A stretch of 62,217 nt of DNA, taken from JAZDFC01 sp043808235 (GTDB taxonomy: Bacteria > Bacteroidota > Ignavibacteria > Ignavibacteriales > Melioribacteraceae). The stretch lies in assembly GCA_043808235.1 (NCBI GenBank), contig JAZDFC010000075.1, positions 1 through 62,217 of the forward strand, written 5' to 3'. This document shows, in pieces, positions 34,701 through 43,336 of this stretch. Below the pieces are notes generated by a model. That model was not told the DNA's origin, did no database searches, and was given only the letters and a program-made list of their open reading frames with translations. The first letter of the stretch is position 1, and each line of letters opens with the position of its first letter. A program made the position numbers and the translations under genes.

Positions 34701-34825
34701 TCATCATCCGTAAGTGACTGTAACTTATCATATTCAGCATTAATTTCCTCTACAATAGGCCAGAGTAACTTTACTGCTTTTGTATTTTTATCACCAAAAA
34801 TCTTTTTTATTAAACCACTAATCAT
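31766..34825 (-). CDS. secA: Preprotein translocase ATPase SecA
   Basis: The 1019-residue motor drives Sec-dependent export. Walker A MATGEGKTL lies at 158-166, Walker B shows as VDEVDSVLIDEARTPL, and the second helicase domain has ATNMAGRGTDIKLG and RHEARRIDRQLRGRSGRQGD. The C-terminal zinc-binding motif CPCGSGKKYKHCHG is complete. The length exceeds the E. coli protein because of insertions in the nucleotide-binding region (about 290-420), as in other Bacteroidota-like species. It heads a minus-strand run secA, glnB, TPR lipoprotein, AlbA_2 protein, with gaps of 17-26 bases. Confidence 0.97.
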   Translation of the reverse strand: MISGLIKKIFGDKNTKAVKLLWPIVEEINAEYDKLQSLTDDELRAKTKELKEKINLETAELREKVDALKLQLTSDEVDEDKHKIYDELEAFENELTGKYEEVLDEILPQAFAVVKDTCRRLVGKSWEAAGNKITWDMIPYDVQLIGGMVLHSGKIAEMATGEGKTLVATLPIYLNALTERGVHLVTVNDYLAKRDSEWMGEIFKFHGLTVGCIINTMDSEQRKIQYDCDITYGTNNEFGFDYLRDNMSIAKENCVQRRHNFAIVDEVDSVLIDEARTPLIISGPVGNTEHKFYEMRPKIERIFKKQAALVANLVQEAEKLLTEGDSKNRAEAGIALLRAHRGYPKNKKLAKLFSEPEYKKLMQQTELEYLRENGRRMHEIDDELYFAIEERQNSIDLTEKGREELARDSSEGKEFFVLPDLGTEISKIENDASIAPETKIRMKDELYQLYSERSERIHTLNQLLKAYSLFEKDDEYVITEEGKIAIVDEFTGRVLPGRRYSDGLHQAIEAKENVKVERDTQTLATITLQNYFRLYKKLAGMTGTAETEEGEFYQIYKLEVVVIPTNKPITREDQDDAIYRTKREKYNAVIEKVKELNAEKRPVLVGTTSVDVSETLSRMLKRQGVTHNVLNAKQHKREAEIVAFAGQPGAVTIATNMAGRGTDIKLGAGVVEKDGLYILGTERHEARRIDRQLRGRSGRQGDPGTTKFYVSLEDDLMRIFGGDRVTSIMGRIGLEDGEAIEHPMITKSVERAQKKVEENNFAIRKRLLEYDDVMNQQREVIYSKRRQALEGERLKPEVMEYLNEYVNSVVEKYYEETLIENIHEEILHHLLVDLKFDPEIFTKLGKDGVAEKIIEAAHEFYKRKEEMLSPELMARLERYAVLSVIDDKWKEHLREMDDLKEGIGLRAYGQKDPLLEYKAESFKIFLTLLDDLRDQVVSFCFKFFPQAPEQVQGRRARAPQPMTTVKDSVSNLGMKGAPELSNEGAQRGKQQPVRVEVKVGRNDPCPCGSGKKYKHCHGS

Positions 34826-35142
34826 TCATTTCTCTCCAGTTTTTAATGGCCGCTAAGTTAACCAAAGGGCTTTTGAAATGCAAAATCATTGAAGAATCCA
34901 TTCGCTTGACTTTTGACAATCATTCATTAATACAGAGCGTATTTCAGGAATCAATATTCATCAACCTTAATATTCAGCTTAGCTTTGCCGGATGTTATAA
35001 CAAACAAGAGAATTTTTGTTTCAAAATTAGTTTGTATCAACGCCTTTAACAATGTATAATTATATGACCATAAATTTTGGCGGCAACGATTTTATTTTTG
35101 GAATGAGCTATCTTTCAATTACTAATTGATAATTTTTGACGA
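34826..35142. other. Divergent spacer between secA and glnE
   Basis: It holds the promoters of two divergent operons. An open frame of 67 codons at 34846-35049 has no ribosome site or recognisable sequence and I do not treat it as a gene. An in-frame TGA at 35137-35139 fixes the upstream limit for the glnE start. Confidence 0.5.
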
Positions 35143-37965
35143 TTGATATTGCCCGAAAACGAAAAATATAATTTCTCTCATGAGTTTATAGAATTTATTA
35201 TAAAATCCTCTTCCGGCTTTTTCCCGCCCTCCCAATTTGAATTATTAATTGAGAGTTTTGAAGAATATGCTTCATTGCATCATTTTACCCGGTCATCCGA
35301 ATCCAATTTGATAAGAATTATTTCGGCACTATTTGATAAGATTTCTTTTTTCCTCGATTGCCTCAAGTATCCGCATTATCCCGAGTTTATTACAACAATC
35401 GCAGCAAACAGCAATTACTTAACGGATATTATTGTTCAGAGTCCGGAATACCTTTACCAGGTTTTTAATCCTCAGTACCTCGAAGAACGCGTAGATGAAA
35501 AAACTGTGCGGGCAGAATTACTAAATCTTGATAAGTATAAAACCCTTGCAGCGAAACTCAATATTCTCCGGTTAATTAAAAGAAAACTTATTCTAAAAAT
35601 CGGCTTGCGAGATTTACTCGGTGAAGATGAAGTAAAATCCACAACAGCCCAGCTTGCCGCATTGGCAAAAGTAATCAATGCGGAATTGTTCGCGCTTTGT
35701 CATTATGAAATTTTACAGAAATACGGATTCAAATCCACATCAAGAAAATACTGCATCATATCGCTTGGTAAGCTCGGCGGGAATGAATTGAATTATAGTT
35801 CCGATGCTGATCTAATTCTTTTTTTCGATAAGGATTCAAAACTCGGGCGAAACAAAGCGAAGGAATATCACGATCTATTAATCGAGGCGGCATTCTTATT
35901 TATAAAATCATCAACTGATATTACTGAGAAGGGCTACATTTACCGTGTTGATTTTAGACTGCGCCCGGACGGAAGGAATTCGCCAATCTGCAGAACCATC
36001 GGCGATTACATCCGATATTACGAAACTCGTAGCGAAGATTGGGAAAGACAAATGCTGATAAAAATGGACTTTGTTGGCGGCGATAAAAATCTATACGAAA
36101 CTTTCCGCGATTATATTGAACATTATATTTATCCATTATCTTTTGATTCGTCCCCTTTGCTTCAAATCAAAAAAATGAAACAAAACATCGAGAGATTGAA
36201 AGACATCGAGGACAACATTAAATTATTGCCAGGCGGTATTCGCGATATCGAATTTTCTGTTCAGGCATTGCAACTCTTAAACGGTGGAAGGCATCCCGAA
36301 CTTCGCACAGGAAATTCTCTTGAGGCAATTTCTCAATTGGTCAAATTAAAATTACTGTCAAATGACGAGGAAGAAATTTTTTCGCAGGCATACATTCTTT
36401 ACCGGAGGATTGAGCATTACCTGCAATTAATGAACGACATTCAAACCCACAATGTGCCGACCGAAGGCGAAACTGCAGAAAAACTTGCCATCTTTTTGGG
36501 ATATAAAAATTTTAAAAGCTTTTCTCAATCACTCGCAAATTATAGGATGAAAGTCCGGGAGATCTATAATTCAATTTTACAAGTTGACGAAGTTGAAAAG
36601 CCAAGATCGATTGATGAGCTTTCGAAAATTAATTTTATTGACAAGCCAAAAGCGTTTAACAATTTTAAATATCTGCAAAGCGGGATGGGAGTTCTCGGTA
36701 TCAAAGAATTCGATCAAAAAACTACCGCTCAATTTCAAAATATTGAAGAAGCAATTATTGATTGTGTAGGCAAATCGATAATACCGGATATGGTTTTAGA
36801 TAACGCAACACGATTTATAAAACTGTCCGGCTTTCCTTCCGTGTGGTATTCGCTTTTCAACGATGGGAATCACCTCAGTGGTTTTTTAAAAATGTGCGAA
36901 TACTCCAGCCGTGCAATTGAAATGTGTGCAACCGACAAGACTTTATTCGAATTATTTCTATCGGGGAGGGTTTTTTACAAAAATCTAGCTGAGTTAACTG
37001 ACGTCCTTTCCATTAAACAAATGCTGTTCATTCTGGCTGTAAAGCATGCACTAAATTTTATAGATCATTCCGAATTGGCACCGGTATTATGCGGAACTGT
37101 CGCTTCAAAATTAACAACTCTTGCTAATGAAAGTAAATTCAGCCGGAATTATTTTATAGCAACTCTCGGGAGTTTCGGTTCGGATGAAATGACTTTTTCT
37201 TCCGATATTGATTTGATATTTGTCTCGGAAGGAATTGACGACTCTTCTTCCATTCAAACCGAGTTTCAAAAATATTTTAACGATGCGCGTCAAATTTTAA
37301 AACCTTTCGAAGTTGATTGTAGACTCCGCCCGGAAGGGAAAAATTCCCCCCTCGTTTGGGACGTTGAAACCTACCAAACTTATCTTCATTCGCGCGCAAG
37401 GATTTGGGAATTCCAGGCTTTATCCAAACTTCGATTTATTGCAGGGGACAATTCCCTTTTCCAAAAGTTCGAAAGTGTTGTCTTCGATAATATTACGAGA
37501 TTTTCACGGGATGAAATCTTCAATGAAACACGGGATATGTTCCAAAAAATCCAGCGGCAGAATGTATCAATGTTTCCCAAATCAGTAAATCTTAAAAAAA
37601 CACGCGGTGGGCTGACTACTATTGAATTCATTGTCCAAGCAAATTTGTTGGCGAATCCCCAGTACTTCAAAGAGAACGCCGGTAAAAGTACATTGAACAG
37701 GTTGCAGTATTTGAGTACATTTACAACCGCGATAGAAGAATTTAAAATATTGAGCGAAAATTACAGATTTCTTAAAAATGCCGAGTGCTCGCTTCAAAAT
37801 ATTTTCAATTCCAATAATTCACTTCTACCCGTCGATGAAAACAAACGAAAACTAATTGCTCAAAAACTGGGATTCGAAAATCTAACAGCATTTGAGAAGA
37901 AGATGAACGAGGTGATTAAATTGAACAGCTTTATTTTTGATAATACATTTGCGATAAAAAGATGA
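35143..37965 (+). CDS. glnE: Glutamine synthetase adenylyltransferase / deadenylase
   Basis: The 940-residue bifunctional enzyme adjusts glutamine synthetase activity by adding or removing AMP. Two nucleotidyltransferase domains are visible: SLGKLGGNELNYSSDADLIL (from about 208), the deadenylylating half, and LGSFGSDEMTFSSDIDLIF (from about 675), the adenylylating half. Each is followed by a family-typical RLRPDGRNSP or RLRPEGKNSP and a helical PII-response-type domain. The start must be a TTG (35143 or 35149) because a stop lies just upstream in frame. Its stop overlaps the next gene's ATG. Being next to glnB on the facing strand points to a nitrogen-control neighbourhood. Confidence 0.93.
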   Translation: MILPENEKYNFSHEFIEFIIKSSSGFFPPSQFELLIESFEEYASLHHFTRSSESNLIRIISALFDKISFFLDCLKYPHYPEFITTIAANSNYLTDIIVQSPEYLYQVFNPQYLEERVDEKTVRAELLNLDKYKTLAAKLNILRLIKRKLILKIGLRDLLGEDEVKSTTAQLAALAKVINAELFALCHYEILQKYGFKSTSRKYCIISLGKLGGNELNYSSDADLILFFDKDSKLGRNKAKEYHDLLIEAAFLFIKSSTDITEKGYIYRVDFRLRPDGRNSPICRTIGDYIRYYETRSEDWERQMLIKMDFVGGDKNLYETFRDYIEHYIYPLSFDSSPLLQIKKMKQNIERLKDIEDNIKLLPGGIRDIEFSVQALQLLNGGRHPELRTGNSLEAISQLVKLKLLSNDEEEIFSQAYILYRRIEHYLQLMNDIQTHNVPTEGETAEKLAIFLGYKNFKSFSQSLANYRMKVREIYNSILQVDEVEKPRSIDELSKINFIDKPKAFNNFKYLQSGMGVLGIKEFDQKTTAQFQNIEEAIIDCVGKSIIPDMVLDNATRFIKLSGFPSVWYSLFNDGNHLSGFLKMCEYSSRAIEMCATDKTLFELFLSGRVFYKNLAELTDVLSIKQMLFILAVKHALNFIDHSELAPVLCGTVASKLTTLANESKFSRNYFIATLGSFGSDEMTFSSDIDLIFVSEGIDDSSSIQTEFQKYFNDARQILKPFEVDCRLRPEGKNSPLVWDVETYQTYLHSRARIWEFQALSKLRFIAGDNSLFQKFESVVFDNITRFSRDEIFNETRDMFQKIQRQNVSMFPKSVNLKKTRGGLTTIEFIVQANLLANPQYFKENAGKSTLNRLQYLSTFTTAIEEFKILSENYRFLKNAECSLQNIFNSNNSLLPVDENKRKLIAQKLGFENLTAFEKKMNEVIKLNSFIFDNTFAIKR

Positions 37966-39884
37966 ACAACTTGTTAAAAAAATATTTTGCCGAATTTACA
38001 GGATTAGCTGTATTCATAATTTATTTATTTACGCTCGCTCCTTCAGTCGTTCAAATCGATTCGGGCGAATTAGCGGCGGTGCAATCAACTCTCGGTATTG
38101 CTCACCCAACCGGTTATCCGTTATTCACATTGCTCGGTTACTTATTCTCGAAGATTCCGTTGCCGTTCACAAATATTTTTAAAGCGAATTTATTAGCGGC
38201 AATTTTCTGCGCCGCCGGCGCTGTATTTATAATAAAAAGTTCATATTTGATTCTGAACAATCCCCAAACGAAAGTAAAAGTTGAACATGTCGGTAAAAAG
38301 AGCAAAGAAAAAAAATTGGAAAAACCGATTGTAGTTTGGTCGGTTGACGAAACAGTAAAAATTTTCTCATCCATTTTCGCCGGATTGGTTGCGGCATTCA
38401 GCGTTACAATTTGGCTGCAAAGCACTTCGGTTGAGGTTTACTCGCTTCACATTTTGCTCATTTCATTGATCATTTATTTTCTATTGAAAGCCTATTTTAC
38501 CCCGGCAGACGATAAGAATGCTACCTCACTAAAACCATGGATAATTTTTACGATTTTCTTCGCGCTTGGATTTACAAATCATATGACAACTTTGTTGATT
38601 ATTCCCGGCGCTATTCTTTTGTTTTTTATGAAAGAAAAATTCAACGTAGCCAGCTTCAAGAAAATTTTATACGCTCTGCCTGTCTTTTTCGGAGTTTTGA
38701 TTTTATTGTATTTATATCTGCCGATACGGGCTTCCCAAAGTCCAACAATGAATTGGAGTAACCCGATAAACTGGGAAAATTTTTGGCGGCACCTTACCGG
38801 AAAGCAATACCAGGTTTGGTTGTTCTCATCATCGGAATCGGCTAAGAAACAGTTCATATATTTTTTTAATAGTATCCCGGTTGAATTTGCGTACATCGGC
38901 TTAGTTGCAATCATAATTGGATTTTTCTATGCTATAAAACGTTCAGCGAAAATTTTCTGGTTTATACTAACCAGTTTTGTGTTCACAATTATTTACTCAA
39001 TTAATTACGACATAGTTGATATTGACACGTACTTCATTCTCGCTTACATATCTCTCGCCCTTTTCTCGGCATTCGGTTTCGTTTGGCTTTTTGAATTTTT
39101 CAAATCGAAAAAGTTAGCAACGAATTTTGCGATCCCAATTTTAGCGGTTCTTCTCCTTGTTCAATTTTTAGTAAACTTCTCGAAGACTGATCAAAGCAAA
39201 TTGTATGCATACGAAGATTATACAAAAGCAATTCTTAAAAGCGTTAAGAAAAACTCCATCATATTCAGTTATCAATGGGATTATTTTGTTTCAGCATCCT
39301 ATTATTTTCAGCAAGTCGAAGATCTTAGAAAAGATGTTACAATAATCGATAAAGAATTGCTTCGCCGGTCATGGTACTTCGACCAGTTAAAAAGGAATCA
39401 TCCGGAAGTAGTTGCCGGAATTCAGAAGGAGATTGGTTTATTCAGAGAATCACTCAAACCTTTTGAACAGGAGGAAGTTTATAATGCCGCTATTCTCGAA
39501 AGTTATTACCAGGATATTATGGCAAAATTAATATCAACAAACTACGATAAACATGATTATTACATTGGTCCTGAAATAATTGAAAATGAATTGAGGCGGG
39601 GCGAATTTAAAATGCCGGAAGGATACAAACTTGTACCCCAGTTGTTTATGTATAAGGTTACAAAGAGCGATGAATATATTCCTTCGCCGGATCCTAATTT
39701 TACAATACGGTTCCCGGAGGAGCAGACCAGATACACCGCGTTGATCCGGCAGATGATTGCAGGCGTGTTCATCAATCGCGCTTTATACGAAGTTAAATTC
39801 AACAATACGGAACGGGCAAAATTATTTGTCGATAAAGTTAAGAAGGAATTCCCTGAACAGCCGTTACCGGTACAGTTCAGATAA
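37962..39884 (+). CDS. DUF2723-family integral membrane protein
   Basis: This 640-residue protein has about ten or eleven transmembrane helices in its first two thirds and a soluble C-terminal part. The signature near the N-terminus is LFTLAPSVVQIDSGELAAVQ, then GIAHPTGYPLF. That acidic loop pattern is shared with DUF2723 proteins, thought to be GT-C-like glycosyltransferases that use lipid-linked sugars (related to protein O-mannosyltransferases). A TPR-like helical end follows. Starting in an ATGA overlap, it is coupled to glnE, with no obvious functional link. O-glycosylation of exported proteins is plausible but unproven here. Confidence 0.85.
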   Translation: MNNLLKKYFAEFTGLAVFIIYLFTLAPSVVQIDSGELAAVQSTLGIAHPTGYPLFTLLGYLFSKIPLPFTNIFKANLLAAIFCAAGAVFIIKSSYLILNNPQTKVKVEHVGKKSKEKKLEKPIVVWSVDETVKIFSSIFAGLVAAFSVTIWLQSTSVEVYSLHILLISLIIYFLLKAYFTPADDKNATSLKPWIIFTIFFALGFTNHMTTLLIIPGAILLFFMKEKFNVASFKKILYALPVFFGVLILLYLYLPIRASQSPTMNWSNPINWENFWRHLTGKQYQVWLFSSSESAKKQFIYFFNSIPVEFAYIGLVAIIIGFFYAIKRSAKIFWFILTSFVFTIIYSINYDIVDIDTYFILAYISLALFSAFGFVWLFEFFKSKKLATNFAIPILAVLLLVQFLVNFSKTDQSKLYAYEDYTKAILKSVKKNSIIFSYQWDYFVSASYYFQQVEDLRKDVTIIDKELLRRSWYFDQLKRNHPEVVAGIQKEIGLFRESLKPFEQEEVYNAAILESYYQDIMAKLISTNYDKHDYYIGPEIIENELRRGEFKMPEGYKLVPQLFMYKVTKSDEYIPSPDPNFTIRFPEEQTRYTALIRQMIAGVFINRALYEVKFNNTERAKLFVDKVKKEFPEQPLPVQFR

Positions 39885-39899
39885 ATAATAGCTGTGTAA

Positions 39900-39956
39900 T
39901 TCGAAGTGAAACTTCGAAATAAAAACTTTTACATACTTTCGAAGCTGAAGCTTCGA
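39900..39956. repeat. Two related TCGAAG hairpins
   Basis: TTCGAAG-TGAAA-CTTCGAA at 39900-39918 and TCGAAGC-TGAA-GCTTCGA at 39939-39956 are consecutive palindromes with the same core, right after the DUF2723 gene. No T-run follows either, so they look more like a dispersed repeat than a terminator. Confidence 0.7.
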
Positions 39957-39978
39957 TACAATCTTGTTAAGGAATAAT

Positions 39979-41178
39979 ATGATAGAGCCAAAAGAGTTTT
40001 ACAGAAAGATTGATTTTTTATTGAGCAGAATCGGCGCTGAAAAAACAGGCAAGGATTTTCTGTTTACGATCGTGAAGGAGTTAGAAGACACATTCGGGAA
40101 TGATTTGCATATTGGCGGCGGTAGGATTTATGAGAAAGCCGAAGATGAATTTGTATTGATATATAAACCTACAACTCCGGAACCGTTAAAAATTCCGAGC
40201 AAATTAAAATTAAGTTCGGAGGCGGTTCAGAAACTTCTTAAAACAAAAACATACATCTTTGATAACCCTGTATTCAGCATCGACAGCGCTATTCATAAAA
40301 AGAAAGAGTATGCAATTCCAGCTGCAATAACCATACACAGCCAGGATTCGAGATGGATTTTCATATTTGAATTGAAAAGCGGATGGGTACGCGAAGAGAT
40401 TGAGTTTTGTTTGAATGCCGTTAGAACAATGCTTAACTACAGATTATTTTCAGAATCGGTAAAAAGCGAACTTGAACAAGCAATTCAAATTCAGCAAAGT
40501 TTGTTACCTACAGCTGAACCCGAAGTGCCCGGTTATGAAATTTACGCTAAGTCGGAAGCCGCTGAGCTCGTAGGCGGTGATTTGTACGATTTCCATTACC
40601 TTGAAGATGAACAATTTGGCTTTTGTATTGGCGATGCAAGCGGACATGGAATACCTGCGGCATTAATGGTTCGCGATGCAGTTACCGGCTTGCGGATGGG
40701 AATTGAAAAACATATGAAGATGACCTACACACTCGAGAAATTGAATAAAGTAATTTATCAGAGTGTTTACTCCACCAGATTTATTTCGTTGTTTTATGCC
40801 GAGATGGAATTGAATGGCAATTTGTTTTATGTGAATGCCGGGCATCCTTCGCCTTTTATTGTAAATGGGGATAAAGTTACCGAACTAGAGTCAACCGGAA
40901 CGGTATTCGGTGCTTTACCGGAAATAAATCTGCGGCGATCCTATGCCAAACTTGAACCGGGAAGTGTGCTTTGCTTATTCACAGATGGAGTATTTGAAAG
41001 ACAAAATAGTTTAACAGAAGAATTTGGCTTGGAAAGACTTTACAATATCGTAATTGAAAACAGAAGTAGTTCATCTAAAGAAATTCTTGATGCTATTTTC
41101 AACGCAGTAAGTGAATTTGGTGATTTTAAAAAATGGCAGGACGATACAACCGTAGTAATAATAAAACGTCTCGAGTAA
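39979..41178 (+). CDS. RsbU/SpoIIE-type PP2C serine phosphatase with N-terminal GAF-like domain
   Basis: The product is 399 residues from the ATG at 39979, which has AAGGA seven bases upstream; a TTG at 39964 is the longer alternative. Residues about 1-165 look like a GAF sensor. The linker helix AIQIQQSLLP is typical of this family, followed by the phosphatase domain with metal ligands in AELVGGDLYDFHYL and IGDASGHGIPAALMV, then NAGHPSPF, LFTDGVFE and the final WQDDTTVVIIK. Such enzymes dephosphorylate anti-anti-sigma proteins in partner-switching pathways. No anti-sigma partner is nearby. Confidence 0.88.
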   Translation: MIEPKEFYRKIDFLLSRIGAEKTGKDFLFTIVKELEDTFGNDLHIGGGRIYEKAEDEFVLIYKPTTPEPLKIPSKLKLSSEAVQKLLKTKTYIFDNPVFSIDSAIHKKKEYAIPAAITIHSQDSRWIFIFELKSGWVREEIEFCLNAVRTMLNYRLFSESVKSELEQAIQIQQSLLPTAEPEVPGYEIYAKSEAAELVGGDLYDFHYLEDEQFGFCIGDASGHGIPAALMVRDAVTGLRMGIEKHMKMTYTLEKLNKVIYQSVYSTRFISLFYAEMELNGNLFYVNAGHPSPFIVNGDKVTELESTGTVFGALPEINLRRSYAKLEPGSVLCLFTDGVFERQNSLTEEFGLERLYNIVIENRSSSSKEILDAIFNAVSEFGDFKKWQDDTTVVIIKRLE

Positions 41179-41219
41179 CAAGAAAACTAATAATGATTTT
41201 ATAGATGAGGGAAGTATTT

Positions 41220-41705
41220 TTAATTCATCATGGATATCAAACGCATCTGTGCTTGATTAGCAATTTCATAATTTGGATTTAGCCGGAATGCTTCTTTATA
41301 ATATTCAATTGCTTTAAGCCATTCGCCTTTTCTTTCGTAGACTCTTCCGAGATTAAAATAAGGATAATGACGGGGAATATAGTTTGGGGAATTTATTGCT
41401 TTGAAAAACCATGGAATTGCTTCGTTGAGCTTACCAAGATGGATAAGATAAGAACCGATATCGTTATAAGGATTGCCGAAGTTTCTATCTAATTCTATAG
41501 CTTTGTAACATTCTTTTATCGCTTGCTCATATTGATTCTGAAGACTAAAAACCCATCCTAAATAAGTGTGAGCTTCCGCGGTCGGAAATAAATCAATTGA
41601 CATTTTATAATTCATCCTGGCTTCGTCGAGTTTACCTTCGAGTTGGAGTTTCAGCCCTTTGTCAATGAATTCCTTCGCGATATCTATTTTGTCTTTAGCA
41701 ATCAT
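41220..41705 (-). CDS. TPR-repeat protein
   Basis: This 161-residue cytoplasmic protein consists almost entirely of three to four TPR units (LEGKLDEARMNYKMSIDLFPTA, LQNQYEQAIKECYKAIELD, KLNEAIPWFFKAINSP, RKGEWLKAIEYYKEAFRLNP). There is no signal peptide or catalytic domain. It probably mediates protein contacts; partners are unknown. It converges on the RsbU-like gene with about 40 bases between. Confidence 0.8.
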   Translation of the reverse strand: MIAKDKIDIAKEFIDKGLKLQLEGKLDEARMNYKMSIDLFPTAEAHTYLGWVFSLQNQYEQAIKECYKAIELDRNFGNPYNDIGSYLIHLGKLNEAIPWFFKAINSPNYIPRHYPYFNLGRVYERKGEWLKAIEYYKEAFRLNPNYEIANQAQMRLISMMN

Positions 41706-41830
41706 TTCACATTTCGAAATTTTACTAAGCGTATATAGTTAATTTATCCCAAAAATGAAAGTCTATAAAGATTTCTTGACTGCCTTGTTATAGTTCAAAA
41801 ACCTATAAAAACGGTGATAATCGCAGTTTT

Positions 41831-42517
41831 TTATTTAAATGAAGCCTTTAAAAATTCTCTGGTTGACATCAAATGAATAGGCTTAGAGCTACTTTCAGAG
41901 ATATTCGTAATCACCGGTTTATTAACAATAGTATATCTTTTGGAATGTCCATCAGATTTTTTTTCTGCAAGTTGGCTTTCAGTTTTTTCGTATCTGGATG
42001 ATTTTACTTCTGGTAAAAAGTTTTCTTCTTCATTTTCTTCGTATCTGGAATATTCTTCGCGGGATGGATAAAAGTTATCGTATCTGCTTTCGTCGTTTCG
42101 TTTGGGTTCAAGATATTCTTCTCTACGTCTTGAAGGAATGCCTGGTCTTTTTCTTTCGATATCCATATCCATTCCATATGTAATATGTGTAACTCTTATT
42201 CCATTTACCTCATATTTTTCGATAGGTTGCGAGCCTCTTCGTCTATGTCCATTATTCGAATTTTGGTTTGAATAAGTATAGTTTATCTCCCGATTATTAT
42301 AAAGATAATCTGTCGAATGAGCATATCCATTATCATAATTATTCCTTGGCTGCTGATAATTATACTTTTGCTGAGGAATATTAGGAATCGGGTCATAATA
42401 TTCTTCAGAATGCGATGAATGGGAAGCCTTTGACGATACATATGAAATCAACAACACAACAATTAATATTGCTGCGCCGATGAGTAGTATATTGGCCAGT
42501 ATCGAAATTAGTTCCAT
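41831..42517 (-). CDS. Membrane-anchored tyrosine-rich low-complexity protein
   Basis: I do not recognise a family. The 228-residue product has one N-terminal transmembrane helix (about 5-27) followed by a long, probably disordered region rich in Tyr, Asn, Ser, Arg and Glu. A short motif, SRYD or SRYE, recurs (ESRYDNFYPSREEYSRYEEN and VKSSRYEK). A more hydrophobic patch at about 100-118 (YEVNGIRVTHITYGMDMDIE) may be ordered. The single anchor and tail suggest a cell-envelope scaffold or a tether, but nothing catalytic is visible. Confidence 0.55.
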   Translation of the reverse strand: MELISILANILLIGAAILIVVLLISYVSSKASHSSHSEEYYDPIPNIPQQKYNYQQPRNNYDNGYAHSTDYLYNNREINYTYSNQNSNNGHRRRGSQPIEKYEVNGIRVTHITYGMDMDIERKRPGIPSRRREEYLEPKRNDESRYDNFYPSREEYSRYEENEEENFLPEVKSSRYEKTESQLAEKKSDGHSKRYTIVNKPVITNISESSSKPIHLMSTREFLKASFK

Positions 42518-42877
42518 ATGTTTTCTTCCTTGAATAGTATATTTATAATTTACACATGTTTATTCTAACAAAGCACGTACCAGCGTTTATTTGGCTTAAA
42601 TTCAAGTATTTTCCCAAATATTAATTTGAAAAATGCATCATTTTGGTACCTCGCAATAAACTGAGACATCAATCAAATTAAACAACCATAATTGTCACTC
42701 TACATTATCGTATTGCACCGAGGGAAGTTGAATTTCTGCTCACGGATATTCGGTAATCACAGACATATTTGTTACGTTTTGGTGAGATAAAAAAATTCAA
42801 GGAATATTTTATAAATAAAAGTAAGTTTGGAACAATACAAATTAAAAACCGTCAAAATAACCGAATCGATAAAAATT
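42518..42877. other. Divergent spacer, nothing recognised
   Basis: This AT-rich region lies between the tyrosine-rich protein and the TerB-like gene. No hairpin with a T-tract, RNA gene or frame worth calling was seen; promoters for both directions presumably lie here. Confidence 0.4.
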
Positions 42878-43336
42878 ATGAATACACACAACGCACTTGA
42901 TCCACTCGACAAAAGTAATTACCTAAAAGGACTCCTTCTATTAATCCGTAAAGATAAAATTGTCTCTGAAGAAGAAAGAGAAATTTTTATGCGGATAGGC
43001 AACATGCTTGGATTCGAAAAAACATTTCTACGGGATTCAATTCAAAATATTCTTATCAATGAATTTATTATTGATCAACCGCCAAAATTTTCGGACAAAT
43101 CAATAGCTGAATGTTTCCTTATTGATGCAATTAACCTGCCTTTCGTTGATACATCGCCGAATTCGCTTGAGATGGGATGGCTTAAATCTATTGCAACCGA
43201 AAATAAAATAAATAAGGATTGGTTAAAAGCTGAAATCAAAACCGGGAAACCAATTAAAGTTGATGAAAGTTTTTATAAGAATCTGAACCTGAATAAAATA
43301 ATACAACCTCATAAATCAAATATGGATAAACCATGA
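42878..43336 (+). CDS. TerB-like helical protein
   Basis: The product is 152 residues from the ATG at 42878; a TTG at 42827 would add 17. The sequence LKGLLLLIRKDKIVSEEEREIFMRIGNMLGF resembles a TerB-type helical bundle, in which a D-x-x-x-x-x-E-E/D pair of acidic residues can bind metal. It overlaps the start of the tricorn-like protease gene by four bases, so the two are coupled. The role is not known; being next to a secreted peptidase does not match the tellurite-stress contexts of classical TerB. Confidence 0.6.
   Translation: MNTHNALDPLDKSNYLKGLLLLIRKDKIVSEEEREIFMRIGNMLGFEKTFLRDSIQNILINEFIIDQPPKFSDKSIAECFLIDAINLPFVDTSPNSLEMGWLKSIATENKINKDWLKAEIKTGKPIKVDESFYKNLNLNKIIQPHKSNMDKP

Noticed and set aside
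34846..35049. 67-codon open frame between secA and glnE
   Set aside because: No ribosome binding site or recognisable sequence, and it occupies the region that must carry two divergent promoters.
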